This document shows, piece by piece, positions 8,614 to 16,453 of a stretch of DNA of 64,000 bases; the stretch's first letter is position 1, and every line of letters begins with the position of its first letter. Below the pieces are notes generated by a model. It was not told the DNA's origin. It searched no databases and saw nothing but the letters and a program-made list of their open reading frames with translations. Made by a program: the position numbers and the translations under genes. The stretch spans positions 1 through 64,000 of the forward strand of contig NZ_VDFW01000037.1 of the NCBI RefSeq assembly GCF_006152065.1, given 5' to 3'. The DNA is from Amycolatopsis alkalitolerans. Its GTDB lineage: Bacteria > Actinomycetota > Actinomycetes > Mycobacteriales > Pseudonocardiaceae.

Positions 8614-9444
8614 CTACGCTGTATCACCTCCGCGCTTGCGCCGGGCCAGCCCGTACCAGGTCACCCCGGCCGCGGCCATCGCCCCGATACCGACGCCGAC
8701 GGCGACAGCGGTGGGCGAGGGAGCCGGGATGCGGCTTCGCAGCGAGACCGGGTTGTCGAAGGTCAGCACCGGCCACCCGCGCTCGGCGGCGATCCGGCGC
8801 AGTATGCGGTCCGGGTTGACCGTGAAGGGGTTACCGACGACTTCCAGCAACGGCACGTCGGTGCTCGAGTCGGTGTAGGCGAAGCTCTCGGTGAGTTCAT
8901 AACCGTGCTCGGCGGCCAGTTGCTTGGCCGCCGAGGCTTTTTGCTCGCCGTAACAATAGAAATCGACCTGCCCGGAATACCGGCCGTCCACTATCTCCAT
9001 CCGTGTCGCGACGCTACGGGTTGCCCCGAGCATCTCCGCGATCGGCGTGACGACCTCTTCGCCGGCCGCGGACAGCACGATCACGTCGTGCCCCTGCGCC
9101 TTGTGCGACGCGATCAGCTCGGCCGCCTCCGCGTAGACGAGCGGGTCGACGATGTCGTGCAGTGTCTCGTTGACGATCGCGCGAACCTGGGCGACGTCCC
9201 AGCCCGTGCACAGCGCGGAGATCTCGGCACGCATCCGCTCGGTGCGGTCCTCGTCGGCGCCGGACAGTGAAAAGACGAGTTGCGCGTACGCGCTCTTGAG
9301 CGCCGCCCGCCTGCTGATCAGGCCCTGGCGCAGCAGCGGCTTGCTGAAGGCGAGGGCGCTGGACGACGCGATGATCGTCTTGTCGAGATCGAAGAAGGCC
9401 GCCGCACGCGGGGCGCTCGCCGGTGAGCTGATCGGTTCTGCCAC
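8614..9444 (-). CDS. HAD-IB family (SerB-like) phosphatase, membrane-anchored
   Basis: A 276-residue haloacid-dehalogenase hydrolase. Motif I FFDLDKT places the nucleophile at Asp19; motif II Ser is in IVLSAAGEE, motif III Lys in EQKASAA, and motif IV in YTDSSTDVPLLE. It is a HAD-IB phosphatase, with a C1 helical cap, related to phosphoserine phosphatase, though its substrate is not known. The last 35 residues form a membrane helix (GVGIGAMAAAGVTWYGLA) followed by RRKR, so the enzyme faces the cytoplasm from the membrane. The GTG at 9444 is preferred over an upstream in-frame ATG lacking family similarity. The same gene precedes ssd-tad in many actinobacteria. It diverges from ssd. Confidence 0.9.
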   Translation of the reverse strand: MAEPISSPASAPRAAAFFDLDKTIIASSSALAFSKPLLRQGLISRRAALKSAYAQLVFSLSGADEDRTERMRAEISALCTGWDVAQVRAIVNETLHDIVDPLVYAEAAELIASHKAQGHDVIVLSAAGEEVVTPIAEMLGATRSVATRMEIVDGRYSGQVDFYCYGEQKASAAKQLAAEHGYELTESFAYTDSSTDVPLLEVVGNPFTVNPDRILRRIAAERGWPVLTFDNPVSLRSRIPAPSPTAVAVGVGIGAMAAAGVTWYGLARRKRGGDTA

Positions 9445-9841
9445 GGCTCCAGGATAGAAGCTTCCGGCGCACCGGTTCGCCAGGCGACCGCGCACGCCGC
9501 GCCGCGCGGGAAAATTCGTTACGAGGACAAGAAAACGATTGCTGGTGGCGTTACCGAATTGTGGGTGGCCGAAGCCGGGTTTGACGGCCGGGGGCGGGGT
9601 TAGAGTGTTTCGGTACCGGTGTGTTCACCGGCCAGGTTCAGCCCGACCCCCCGGGGCTGAACCGCTGGCGACCCCCGTCCCTCCCCCCTGGCGGGGGTCG
9701 CCTCTTTCCCGCGGTTTCGGAGTTGTCCACAACACCCGGGTTATCCACAGCCGACTCGATTCCATCTTGTTCTTCCCCCAGCCCCCAGGCGACGGTGGAG
9801 TCAGCCCGAATTCCTCGCGCCAACCGTATCTGGGGGTTGAG
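9445..9841 (+). promoter_or_regulatory. ssd leader with two tandem hairpins
   Basis: The 397 bases between the diverging HAD and ssd genes carry two strong hairpins in tandem. The first pairs 9635-9644 with 9654-9663 (10 bp, nine-base loop). The second pairs 9667-9677 with 9692-9702 (GGCGACCCCCG with its complement) and is followed by TCTTTCCC. Because the flanking genes diverge, neither hairpin can terminate a flanking gene; they would lie in the ssd 5' leader. A weak promoter-like pair, TTGACG at 9581 and TAGAGT at 9601, precedes them, with a short 14-base spacer. An attenuator role is inference. Confidence 0.5.
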
Positions 9842-10921
9842 ATGACCGACGATCGCCTGCTCGTGATCGTGTCCGACGAGACGCTGCTCGACGAGATCCT
9901 CCGCCTTGCCGCGGCCGTCGGCTGCGAGGTCGAACGCGCGCCGGACCTCGTATCGGCCGGCCGTGCCTGGGTCCGCGCGCCGCTCGTGCTGATCGGCGAA
10001 GACGTGATCGACGGCGAAGCCGACCTGCCGCGGCGGCGGCCTGGGGTCCTGCTGATCACGAAAGGCACCCCCGCCCCGGAGACCTGGCGGCGCGCGTTCG
10101 CCGCCGGGGTCGACCAGGTGCTGTCCCTTCCGGACGCGGAATCGGCGATAGTCGGTGCGCTCGCCGAAGCCGCCGAAGGTCCGGCGGTGCCCGGCGGGTG
10201 CGTCGTCGGGGTGCTCGGTGGCCGTGGTGGCGCCGGTGCGTCGGTGTTCGCGGCTGGGCTCGGCCTTGCCGCAGGTGAGGACGGCGCCCTCCTCGTCGAC
10301 TGTGATCCGCTCGGTGGCGGGCTGGATCTGTTGCTGGGCGCGGAATCGGTCACGGGAGTGCGGTGGCCCGGGCTCCGGGTGGACGGCGGTCGTATCTCGA
10401 TGAAGGCGCTCCGCGGCGCCCTACCCGAACATGCCCACCGGCACGGCCGGTTCCCGTTCGTCTCGTGCGATCGCGAAGGCGGCGGGCCCACGTCCGCGGC
10501 GCTGGTGTCCGTTGTGGACGCCGGCCGCCGGGCCGGCAAGGTCGTCGTCTGCGATCTGCCCAGGCACCTCTGCGACGGTATCGAACCCGTTGTGGCAAGG
10601 GCTGATCTGCTCGTGCTGGTGGTGCCGGCCGAAGTTCGGGCCTGCGTCTCGGCTAGGCGGTTGGTCGAGACGCTCGGCGACCGGGCGGACAGGGTGAAAC
10701 TCGTCGTCCGCGGCCCCGCGCCCGGCGGCCTCGCCCCGCAGGACGCGGCGGAGACGGTGCAGGTTCCGCTGCTGACGTCCATGGCGCCGGAAAAGCACCT
10801 CGTGAAGTCGATGGAAAACGGCGAGTTCACCCCGCGCGTCCGTGGCCCGTTGCTCAGCGCGGCCCGCATCGTGCTCGCCGACCTCCGCGAAGGCACGCTC
10901 CCCGCTGAGGTGGCAGCCTGA
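9842..10921 (+). CDS. ssd: septum site-determining protein Ssd (MinD/CpaE-like)
   Basis: A 359-residue protein of the family that links the division-site regulator Ssd (Rv3660c in M. tuberculosis) with CpaE/TadZ proteins that position pili. Residues 1-115 look like a degenerate receiver domain; from about 118 the MinD-like ATPase fold begins. The deviant Walker A reads GVLGGRGGAGASV (124-135) and lacks the signature lysines, so ATP hydrolysis is doubtful, as in other Ssd proteins. LLVDCDPLGGGLDLLLG supplies the switch I region. The ATG at 9842 starts the family-conserved part. It heads the tad operon, although a decayed transposase now separates it from tadA. Confidence 0.85.
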   Translation: MTDDRLLVIVSDETLLDEILRLAAAVGCEVERAPDLVSAGRAWVRAPLVLIGEDVIDGEADLPRRRPGVLLITKGTPAPETWRRAFAAGVDQVLSLPDAESAIVGALAEAAEGPAVPGGCVVGVLGGRGGAGASVFAAGLGLAAGEDGALLVDCDPLGGGLDLLLGAESVTGVRWPGLRVDGGRISMKALRGALPEHAHRHGRFPFVSCDREGGGPTSAALVSVVDAGRRAGKVVVCDLPRHLCDGIEPVVARADLLVLVVPAEVRACVSARRLVETLGDRADRVKLVVRGPAPGGLAPQDAAETVQVPLLTSMAPEKHLVKSMENGEFTPRVRGPLLSAARIVLADLREGTLPAEVAA

Positions 10922-10926
10922 TGTCG

Positions 10927-11600
10927 TCATCGAGCAGCCGCGGTCATGTTGTGCCGGTGGGGGTTGCGCAGCAGGGCGCAGAGGTTGATGCGTCGCCTGG
11001 CCAGTGCGATCACGGTTTGGTGGTGGCGTCTGCGTCGGTAGAAGGGTTTGCTGGCAGGTCCGCTCTTGATCGCGCGGCCATGCTCGGCACTGAACTCGCG
11101 AATGCTGTCCGGCTCGTTGTCAATCCGCCTGGACGGGGAGCCAAGCCTCCTGAGCCTGCACACTCCGATCATTCCGGACGACCAGGGGCACGGCCGTCGC
11201 GTCCGAGGTGTCGCGTGCAGGACGTTGATGCGCCGATGGGCGAGCGCGATCTGGGCCTGTTGATGTCGCTTTCCTTCGGACCGCTTGCGCTGGAATTCCG
11301 CGGTGAGGGTGGCCCCCATCCCAGGCAAGTTGCGGACAAGGGCCACCGCCTCTCCGGGCACCGCGCTCTTCTGCCGGCCAGCGGCATCCAAGGCCGCGCA
11401 GGCAAGGTTTCTCGCACGATGCATGGCCCATGCCGACTCGGGAAAGATGCTGGTCAGCATGTCGCGGGGTTCCCGGCGACGGGCCACCAGCAGGTTCAAC
11501 TCGATGCCAAGGTCGTCGCTTCCGTTGACCTGACGCCAATCATCGCGCAGGCGCAGCTGGTCCGCGATGACTCGCGCATCGCGAGGCTCGGACTAGTTCT
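10927..11600 (-). pseudogene. decayed IS110-family transposase
   Basis: Reading from 11600 leftwards, RDARVIADQLRLRDDW and ELNLLVARRREPRD match the DEDD part of IS110 transposases. Next comes LPGMGATLTAEF, the helix-hairpin-helix block, fused directly to QRKRSEGKRHQQAQIALAHR, the C-terminal block, so the roughly 80 residues usually between them are deleted. A second C-terminal block (FYRRRRHHQTVIALARRRIN, 10950-11030) follows, so parts of two copies are present. An in-frame stop precedes the N-terminal match. No intact ends were found. The remnant is on the strand opposite to ssd and tadA and separates genes that are normally adjacent. Confidence 0.75.
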
Positions 11601-12017
11601 CGCCTCCACGGGTCCCGTAATGGGCGCGGTTCACCATGGCGGTAATCAATCCCGCAACACCGCCAAGCATCTCGAGGGGCGCGCTTCCTCCGCTACTTCG
11701 TCGGAACTGGTCGGTGTGCGGCAGCCCTGGCTCCGCCGTCAACGCCCTACGCAGCGATGGTCCGCAGCGCCTAATCAGCAGTCAGCACGAGGGTGGCAGC
11801 ACAGGCGGCAACAACAGCCTTGGCCATCCGACGGCAGCCCACTGAAAGCCATCCCGGTCCCATCCGCACAACTCGATCTTTGCGGACGACCGAGCGCACC
11901 CAGCACGTGCCTCCGCCTCGCCGATCCGGCGCTTGACGGAAACGGCGGCGGGATCGCCGTGGCACCGGCACGAAACAGGGACTTTTCCGGACGCGCGGCC
12001 AGAAAAGGCAGGCCGTG
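11601..12017. other. non-coding remnant DNA before tadA
   Basis: These 417 bases lie between the IS110 remnant and tadA. Short frames such as one starting near 11638 on the minus strand have no family signature. The stretch is somewhat lower in GC than its surroundings and is probably further insertion debris. It must supply whatever promoter now drives tadA, but no clear -35/-10 pair is visible. Confidence 0.4.
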
Positions 12018-13184
12018 ATGACCCCCGAACTCCTGGAACGCGTTCGCCTTCGCTTGGCCGGCAACGGTTCCGGCACCGATCCGGCCACGGTCGCCGAAGC
12101 CGTGCGTGCCGAGGCGGGCGGCCCGGTCGGGTCCGCCGAAGTACTCGACGCGCTGCGCAAGGTGCGCCACGAGTTCACCGGCGTCGGTCCGCTCGAAGGG
12201 CTCCTCGCCGAACCGGGCACGACCGATGTCCTCGTCACGGGCGCGAGCGAGGTCTGGGCCGACGGGCCGGAAGGCTTGCGGCGCACCGATATCCGCTTCC
12301 CCGATGACGAAGCGGTCCGCCGGCTCGCCCAGCGGCTTGCGCTCGCAGCGGGCCGCAGGCTCGACGACGCGCAGCCCTATGTGGACGGTTGGCTTCCTGG
12401 CGCGGGCCCGCACGGACGAGTGCGGTTGCACGCGGTCCTTCCCCCGATCGCGGCGGACGGCACGTGCATCGCCTTGCGGGTGCTGCGTCCGGCCGTGCAC
12501 GGTCTCGAGGCGCTGCGCGCGCTCGGGACGTTCGACGACGAGGGAGCCCGGCTGGTCCGGGCGGTGGTCGCCGCGCGGCTGGCGTTCCTCGTCACCGGCG
12601 GCACGGGAGCCGGCAAGAGCACCCTGCTCGCGGCGATGCTCGGCGCGGTCGAGCCGGCCGAGCGCATCGTCTGCGTCGAAGACGCCGGCGAACTCCAACC
12701 GGCGCATCCCCAGTTCGTGCGTCTCATCGCCCGCCCGCCGAATGTCGAGGGCGCCGGTGAAGTCACGTTGCGGGATCTGGTCCGACAGGCGCTTCGCATG
12801 CGCCCGGACCGCCTCGTGGTCGGTGAAGTGCGGGGGCGGGAGGTCTGCGAGTTGCTCAACGCGCTGAACACCGGCCATGACGGCGGCGCCTGCACCCTGC
12901 ACGCGAATTCGTCGGCCGAGGTCCCGGCTCGCCTGGAAGCCCTGGCCGCGCTCGGCGGTCTCTCCCGTGCCGCGCTGCACAGCCAGCTTGCCGCGGCGCT
13001 CCAGATCGTGCTGCACATGCGCCGCGCCGAAGGCGGTACCCGTCGCCTGGCCGACCTGGCCGTCCTGACCCGGGCCGAGAGCGGAGACATCCGCGTGGTC
13101 CCGGTTTGGCGCGACGGAGCGTGGACCAGACGCAGGCCGCTGCTCACCGCGCTCTTGGCCGCCCGAGGGGTGACGCTGCCGTGA
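12018..13184 (+). CDS. tadA: tight-adherence pilus ATPase TadA (CpaF)
   Basis: A 388-residue secretion ATPase of the TadA/CpaF branch of the type II/IV secretion superfamily. It hexamerises under the membrane and powers assembly of Flp-type pili. Walker A is GGTGAGKST (194-202); the Asp box is VCVEDAGELQ, and the Walker B region VVGEVRGREVCELLNALNTG is followed by the His box CTLHANS. The protein begins with the usual N-terminal helical domain and KVRHEFTGVGPLEGLL. The ATG at 12018 and the GTG three bases earlier are both possible. The stop overlaps the tadB start (GTGA). Confidence 0.94.
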   Translation: MTPELLERVRLRLAGNGSGTDPATVAEAVRAEAGGPVGSAEVLDALRKVRHEFTGVGPLEGLLAEPGTTDVLVTGASEVWADGPEGLRRTDIRFPDDEAVRRLAQRLALAAGRRLDDAQPYVDGWLPGAGPHGRVRLHAVLPPIAADGTCIALRVLRPAVHGLEALRALGTFDDEGARLVRAVVAARLAFLVTGGTGAGKSTLLAAMLGAVEPAERIVCVEDAGELQPAHPQFVRLIARPPNVEGAGEVTLRDLVRQALRMRPDRLVVGEVRGREVCELLNALNTGHDGGACTLHANSSAEVPARLEALAALGGLSRAALHSQLAAALQIVLHMRRAEGGTRRLADLAVLTRAESGDIRVVPVWRDGAWTRRRPLLTALLAARGVTLP

Positions 13185-13948
13185 TCGCCGCCCTCGTTTG
13201 CTCGGCCGCCGCGTTCTTCGCCTGGCCTGCTGCCAGGACGGCGACGGCCCGCCTCGCGTCGCTCGTACCGCACGAACGGCACGAACGGTGGCGGCCGGAC
13301 GTCCGCTGGCTCCTGGCGGCCTGCGCGGTCCCGGTGGTCGCCCTGCTGGGGCCCGCCGGAGCGGCAGCCGCGGCCCTGCTGGCCTTCGCCGCGTGGCGTC
13401 AGCGCCTGTCGCGGAAACGAACCAGAACCGAACTGGCCGCGGCGAAGGCGATGGCAGAAGCCCTGCGCACGACGGTCGCCGAGCTACGCAGCGGAGCGCC
13501 GCCTGCGGCATCGGCAGAGGCGGCGGCCGCGGATGCGCCACCGGCCGTGGCCGCGGTACTGAACGCACTGGCCACCTCGGCCCGATTCGGCGCCGACCTG
13601 CCGCCCGCCTCCGGACGGCAAGGCCAAGTGGCCAAGGCCTGGTCCCTGAGCCGGCGCCACGGGCTCCCGCTCGCCGATCTGCTCGATGCGGTCAGGCGCG
13701 ATGTCGTGGCGGGTGCGCGTTTCATGGCGCGCGCCGACGCGAGCATGGCGGGGCCCCGGGCCAGCGCGTCAGTGCTGGCCGTCCTGCCAGGTGTCGGTCT
13801 CCTGCTCGGCGAAGCCATCGGCGCCAGGCCGCTCCACGTCCTGACCGGTACCTCGGCAGGTCACCTGCTGCTAGTGCTCGGCGCAGCGCTGATCCTTGCG
13901 GGAGTCGTGTGGAGTTCCCATCTCACGAAGTTGGGAGCGGTCCGGTGA
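13181..13948 (+). CDS. tadB: pilus assembly inner-membrane protein TadB
   Basis: A 255-residue type II secretion F-domain protein. Membrane helices are visible at the N-terminus (two, residues about 1-15 and 45-70) and near the C-terminus (LAVLPGVGLLLGEAIG and LLLVLGAALILAGVVW). Between them the GspF-like domain carries AAKAMAEALRTTVAELRSG and SRRHGLPLADLLDAV. TadB forms, with TadC, the membrane platform on which TadA acts. The GTG start lies within the tadA stop codon overlap, and its own stop overlaps the tadC start in the same four-base fashion, so the three are made in fixed ratio. Confidence 0.88.
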   Translation: MIAALVCSAAAFFAWPAARTATARLASLVPHERHERWRPDVRWLLAACAVPVVALLGPAGAAAAALLAFAAWRQRLSRKRTRTELAAAKAMAEALRTTVAELRSGAPPAASAEAAAADAPPAVAAVLNALATSARFGADLPPASGRQGQVAKAWSLSRRHGLPLADLLDAVRRDVVAGARFMARADASMAGPRASASVLAVLPGVGLLLGEAIGARPLHVLTGTSAGHLLLVLGAALILAGVVWSSHLTKLGAVR

Positions 13949-14520
13949 CCGCGATGAGCGCAGCCCTCGCCGGCTTGGCGTTGCTGCTTGTACCTGGGCC
14001 TGCCGCTGGCCTCCGGCTGCGCCACCTGTTCGTGGCCGCCAGAGCGCCGTCGAGCAGTCGGCTTCGTGCGAAACCGAAACCCGGCGACCTCGGCCTCGCC
14101 GCCACCTGGGACCTGCTCGCCGCCTGCCTTCGTGCCGGGCTTCCGGTGGCTACTGCGATTTCGGTGGTCATCGAAGGAGAGACAAGGCCGGAGGCCGAAG
14201 CGCTCAGGGCGACGGCGCGCCTGCTGGCACTGGGCGCGAGCCCGGCGGAAGCTTGGGCGCCCGCCCGCGCCGGCCCCGCCACCGCCGAACTCGCCAGGGC
14301 CGCCCAGCGCACCGCCCGGTCAGGCAGCGCGCTCGCGACCGTTGCCGAGGAACTGGCCGCGCAACTGCGAACTTCGATGGCAGACAAGGCCGAGGCCAGG
14401 GCGCAACGGGCCGGGGTGCTCATCGCCGGACCGCTGGCCCTCTGCTTCCTGCCGGCCTTCCTCTGCCTGGGAGTTGTGCCCGTCGTGATCGGGCTCGCCA
14501 GCAGGCTCAGCATCTTCTGA
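13945..14520 (+). CDS. tadC: pilus assembly inner-membrane protein TadC
   Basis: A 191-residue type II secretion F-domain protein, shorter than TadB. The GspF core is LLAACLRAGLPVATAISVV with AAQRTARSGSALATVAEELA, and a C-terminal membrane pair runs AGVLIAGPLALCFLPAFLCLGVVPVVIGLA. It is the partner of TadB in the pilus platform. The GTG at 13945 overlaps the tadB stop by four bases. A short gap of 34 bases, with a fresh AAAGGAG site, separates it from the pilin-like gene, so the structural subunit can be translated at a higher rate. Confidence 0.88.
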   Translation: MTAMSAALAGLALLLVPGPAAGLRLRHLFVAARAPSSSRLRAKPKPGDLGLAATWDLLAACLRAGLPVATAISVVIEGETRPEAEALRATARLLALGASPAEAWAPARAGPATAELARAAQRTARSGSALATVAEELAAQLRTSMADKAEARAQRAGVLIAGPLALCFLPAFLCLGVVPVVIGLASRLSIF

Positions 14521-14554
14521 ATGTCCACAAAGGATACCCCCGAAAGGAGAACTC

Positions 14555-14782
14555 ATGTTCTGGCAGGCACCAGGTCGTCACGCCCGGTACGAGATCCGGT
14601 GGTGGCATCGCCGGCGAAGGCCGCTGCTCATCGGTGACGACGGAATGAGTACGGCCGAGTACGCCCTCGGGACGGTCGCCGCGTGCGCGCTCGCCGCCGT
14701 GCTCTACAGCATCGTCACCGGCGACTCGGTCACCTCGGCCCTGACCTCGCTCATCGAGAACGCGCTGTCGGTGAACGCCTGA
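14555..14782 (+). CDS. DUF4244 Flp-pilin-like protein
   Basis: A 75-residue protein with a basic N-terminal half and the conserved segment GMSTAEYALGTVAACALAAV starting near residue 30. The Glu five residues after the Gly, followed by a hydrophobic helix, is the class III/Flp prepilin pattern (cleavage after Gly, methylation of the next residues, Glu5). It is therefore the likely pilus subunit of this locus. The start has a strong AAAGGAGAACTC ribosome site. Its stop overlaps the TadE start by one base. No prepilin peptidase gene is in the window. Confidence 0.85.
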   Translation: MFWQAPGRHARYEIRWWHRRRRPLLIGDDGMSTAEYALGTVAACALAAVLYSIVTGDSVTSALTSLIENALSVNA

Positions 14783-15147
14783 TGTCTCCGCCGGCGAGGG
14801 CCGAGCCGGACCGTGGCGCCGTCACCGTCGAGGCAGCCATCGCGCTGGGCGCGCTGACCCTCGTGTTCGGCCTGGTCCTCGCCGGTGTCGTCGCGGTCGC
14901 CGGGCAGATCCGGTGTACCGACGCGGCCAGGGAGGCCGCCCGGCTGGTCGCTCGCGGCGACCGGCCACTGGCCGCCCGGGCGGTCGCCGAAATCATGTCC
15001 GGCGCGCGCCTGCGGGTCGAGGTGACCGGTGACGCGGTCACCGTGGACGTGACAGCAGAACCGCTCGGGGGTCTGCTGCCGGGTCTGCACCTGCACGGAC
15101 ATGCCTACGCCCTGCTCGAACCCGGAGTTCCCGATGCTCCGGGGTGA
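14782..15147 (+). CDS. tadE: TadE-family pilus assembly protein
   Basis: A 121-residue TadE-like minor pseudopilin. After a short charged leader, DRGAVTVEAAIALGALTLVFG is the typical TadE pattern with an N-terminal membrane helix, followed by a small extracytoplasmic domain (QIRCTDAAREAARLVARGD). TadE proteins carry prepilin-like sites and are needed for pilus assembly. The ATG shares one base with the previous stop. The end overlaps the next gene by 14 bases, keeping the whole set in one transcript. Confidence 0.85.
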   Translation: MSPPARAEPDRGAVTVEAAIALGALTLVFGLVLAGVVAVAGQIRCTDAAREAARLVARGDRPLAARAVAEIMSGARLRVEVTGDAVTVDVTAEPLGGLLPGLHLHGHAYALLEPGVPDAPG

Positions 15148-15565
15148 CCGGGGCACGGCCACCGTCTGGGCGGCCGGCGCGATCGCCTCGCTCATGGTCG
15201 TCGTGGGCCTGCTTCTCTCACTGGGGTCCGTCATCGAGACCCGGCACAGAGCGACGAGCGCAGCGGACCTCGCGGCCCTGGCTGCGGCCGGACGGGCCGG
15301 AGCGGGACCGGTTGCGGCGTGTGAGCGGGCCCGGTCGGTGGCCGTGCGGATGGCGGTCCGGCTGGTCGGCTGCCGCTTCGAGCGGTGGGACGCGCTCGTC
15401 GAGGTCGAGGCCGACGTGCCAGGCCTCCCCGGGGTCTGCTCGGCACATGCGAGAGCCGGGCCGGTGGCGCGACGAGCGGCGGCGGCCGAGTCGCACGGGC
15501 CGACCTGGATCGAGGACGGACGGTCGCCCTCACGCGCCGAGCGGTCGGCGCCGGCGGTGCGATAG
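15134..15565 (+). CDS. TadE-like helicase-associated small membrane protein (Rv3654c type)
   Basis: A 143-residue protein with the start GDRGTATVWAAGAIASLMVV and a single N-terminal helix, matching the second TadE/TadG-like protein that ends this operon in mycobacteria (Rv3654c). The ectodomain has RATSAADLAALAAA, also seen in TadG N-termini. The start at ATG 15134 lies inside the tadE gene. The C-terminus is a disordered Ser/Arg/Ala tail. It is the last gene of the tad set; 258 bases with no recognisable coding follow it. Confidence 0.8.
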   Translation: MLRGDRGTATVWAAGAIASLMVVVGLLLSLGSVIETRHRATSAADLAALAAAGRAGAGPVAACERARSVAVRMAVRLVGCRFERWDALVEVEADVPGLPGVCSAHARAGPVARRAAAAESHGPTWIEDGRSPSRAERSAPAVR

Positions 15566-15823
15566 TCGAGGGTTTGATCAGCTGAACCCGTTGCGCTGAA
15601 AGGAAAAACCGTGTGAATGGTCACGATTGGGCGACATGTGCCGGAGCGATCGCCTTGCGTGCGGTGATCGACAAACGGTGTTCAGCTCGGGCGGTGCGCC
15701 GACGTTCGCTCGTCGTTCCGTAACGGCCGGTTGTCGACCGCCCACTACCGGCACTCTGCAATTTGCCGTTTATTGAAATAGAAGCCACCGCGGGCGGTGG
15801 AACGAACAAGGAGTTGTTTGCGG

Positions 15824-16453
15824 ATGTTGGACACGGATTGGTCGGATAGCTGGCGGGACGCGTTCCGCATCGAGCTACGTGCAGAAGCGATCGGACTCGC
15901 CTGCCACGGCTGGCCGGTGCTGCCCGGTACCGCTCCGGCGACGGAGTCGGGCGACGAGGCCTGGTCGGGCCCCGTCCCGGTGCACGGCGACTGGGCCGAC
16001 CGGCTCGACGCGCACCCCGGTGAGATCGCGGGCTGGTGGGACGGGGATCACCCGTACAGCCTGCTGGTCGCCACCGGCGAGGTCGTCGACGCCGTCGAGG
16101 TCGGCGTCGAGCTGGGCAAGCGAGCCGCGCGGCTGCTCCGCGCCACCGGGCACCCGGCACCGATCGTCGCGACACCGGACGGCCGCTGGCTGTTCCTGAG
16201 CACCGTGGCCGACGGCCTGCCCGAGCGGCTCGCGGCGAGCGACCAGATCCGCTGGCACGGGCAGGGCAGCTGGGTTCCGCTGCCGCCCACCCCGTTCCAC
16301 CACGGTGTCGTGCACTGGCGGGTCAAGCCCGACGTGCTCGGCTGGCACCTGCCGCAGGCCGCCGCGGTGCACTCGGTCCTCGCCCGCGCGCTGGACGAAG
16401 CCGAGAACCGTGACTGGGCTCAGCAGCTTGTCGGGGCATCCGCCGCGGCTTGA
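15824..16453 (+). CDS. primase-polymerase (Prim-Pol) N-domain protein
   Basis: A 209-residue protein related to the bifunctional DNA primase/polymerase N-terminal domain (PF09250). The motif series HGWPVLPG, then WDGDHPYSLLVATGEVVDAVEV and TPDGRWLFLSTV, follows that fold, but the catalytic DxD pair usual in active enzymes is not clear and no helicase domain is attached. Small stand-alone versions are common in Pseudonocardiaceae and Streptomyces, with unknown role. AAGGAG lies ten bases before the ATG at 15824. The 3' end overlaps the 3' end of the converging helicase gene by 34 bases, an arrangement that couples their expression negatively if both are transcribed. Confidence 0.7.
   Translation: MLDTDWSDSWRDAFRIELRAEAIGLACHGWPVLPGTAPATESGDEAWSGPVPVHGDWADRLDAHPGEIAGWWDGDHPYSLLVATGEVVDAVEVGVELGKRAARLLRATGHPAPIVATPDGRWLFLSTVADGLPERLAASDQIRWHGQGSWVPLPPTPFHHGVVHWRVKPDVLGWHLPQAAAVHSVLARALDEAENRDWAQQLVGASAAA

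Noticed and set aside
8342-8878. A 178-codon plus-strand frame in the gap before nagZ
   Set aside because: It runs antisense into the HAD gene, has no ribosome site and no family features.
9667-9702. Hairpin as terminator of the HAD gene
   Set aside because: The HAD gene is transcribed away from this place; the hairpin lies upstream of its start.
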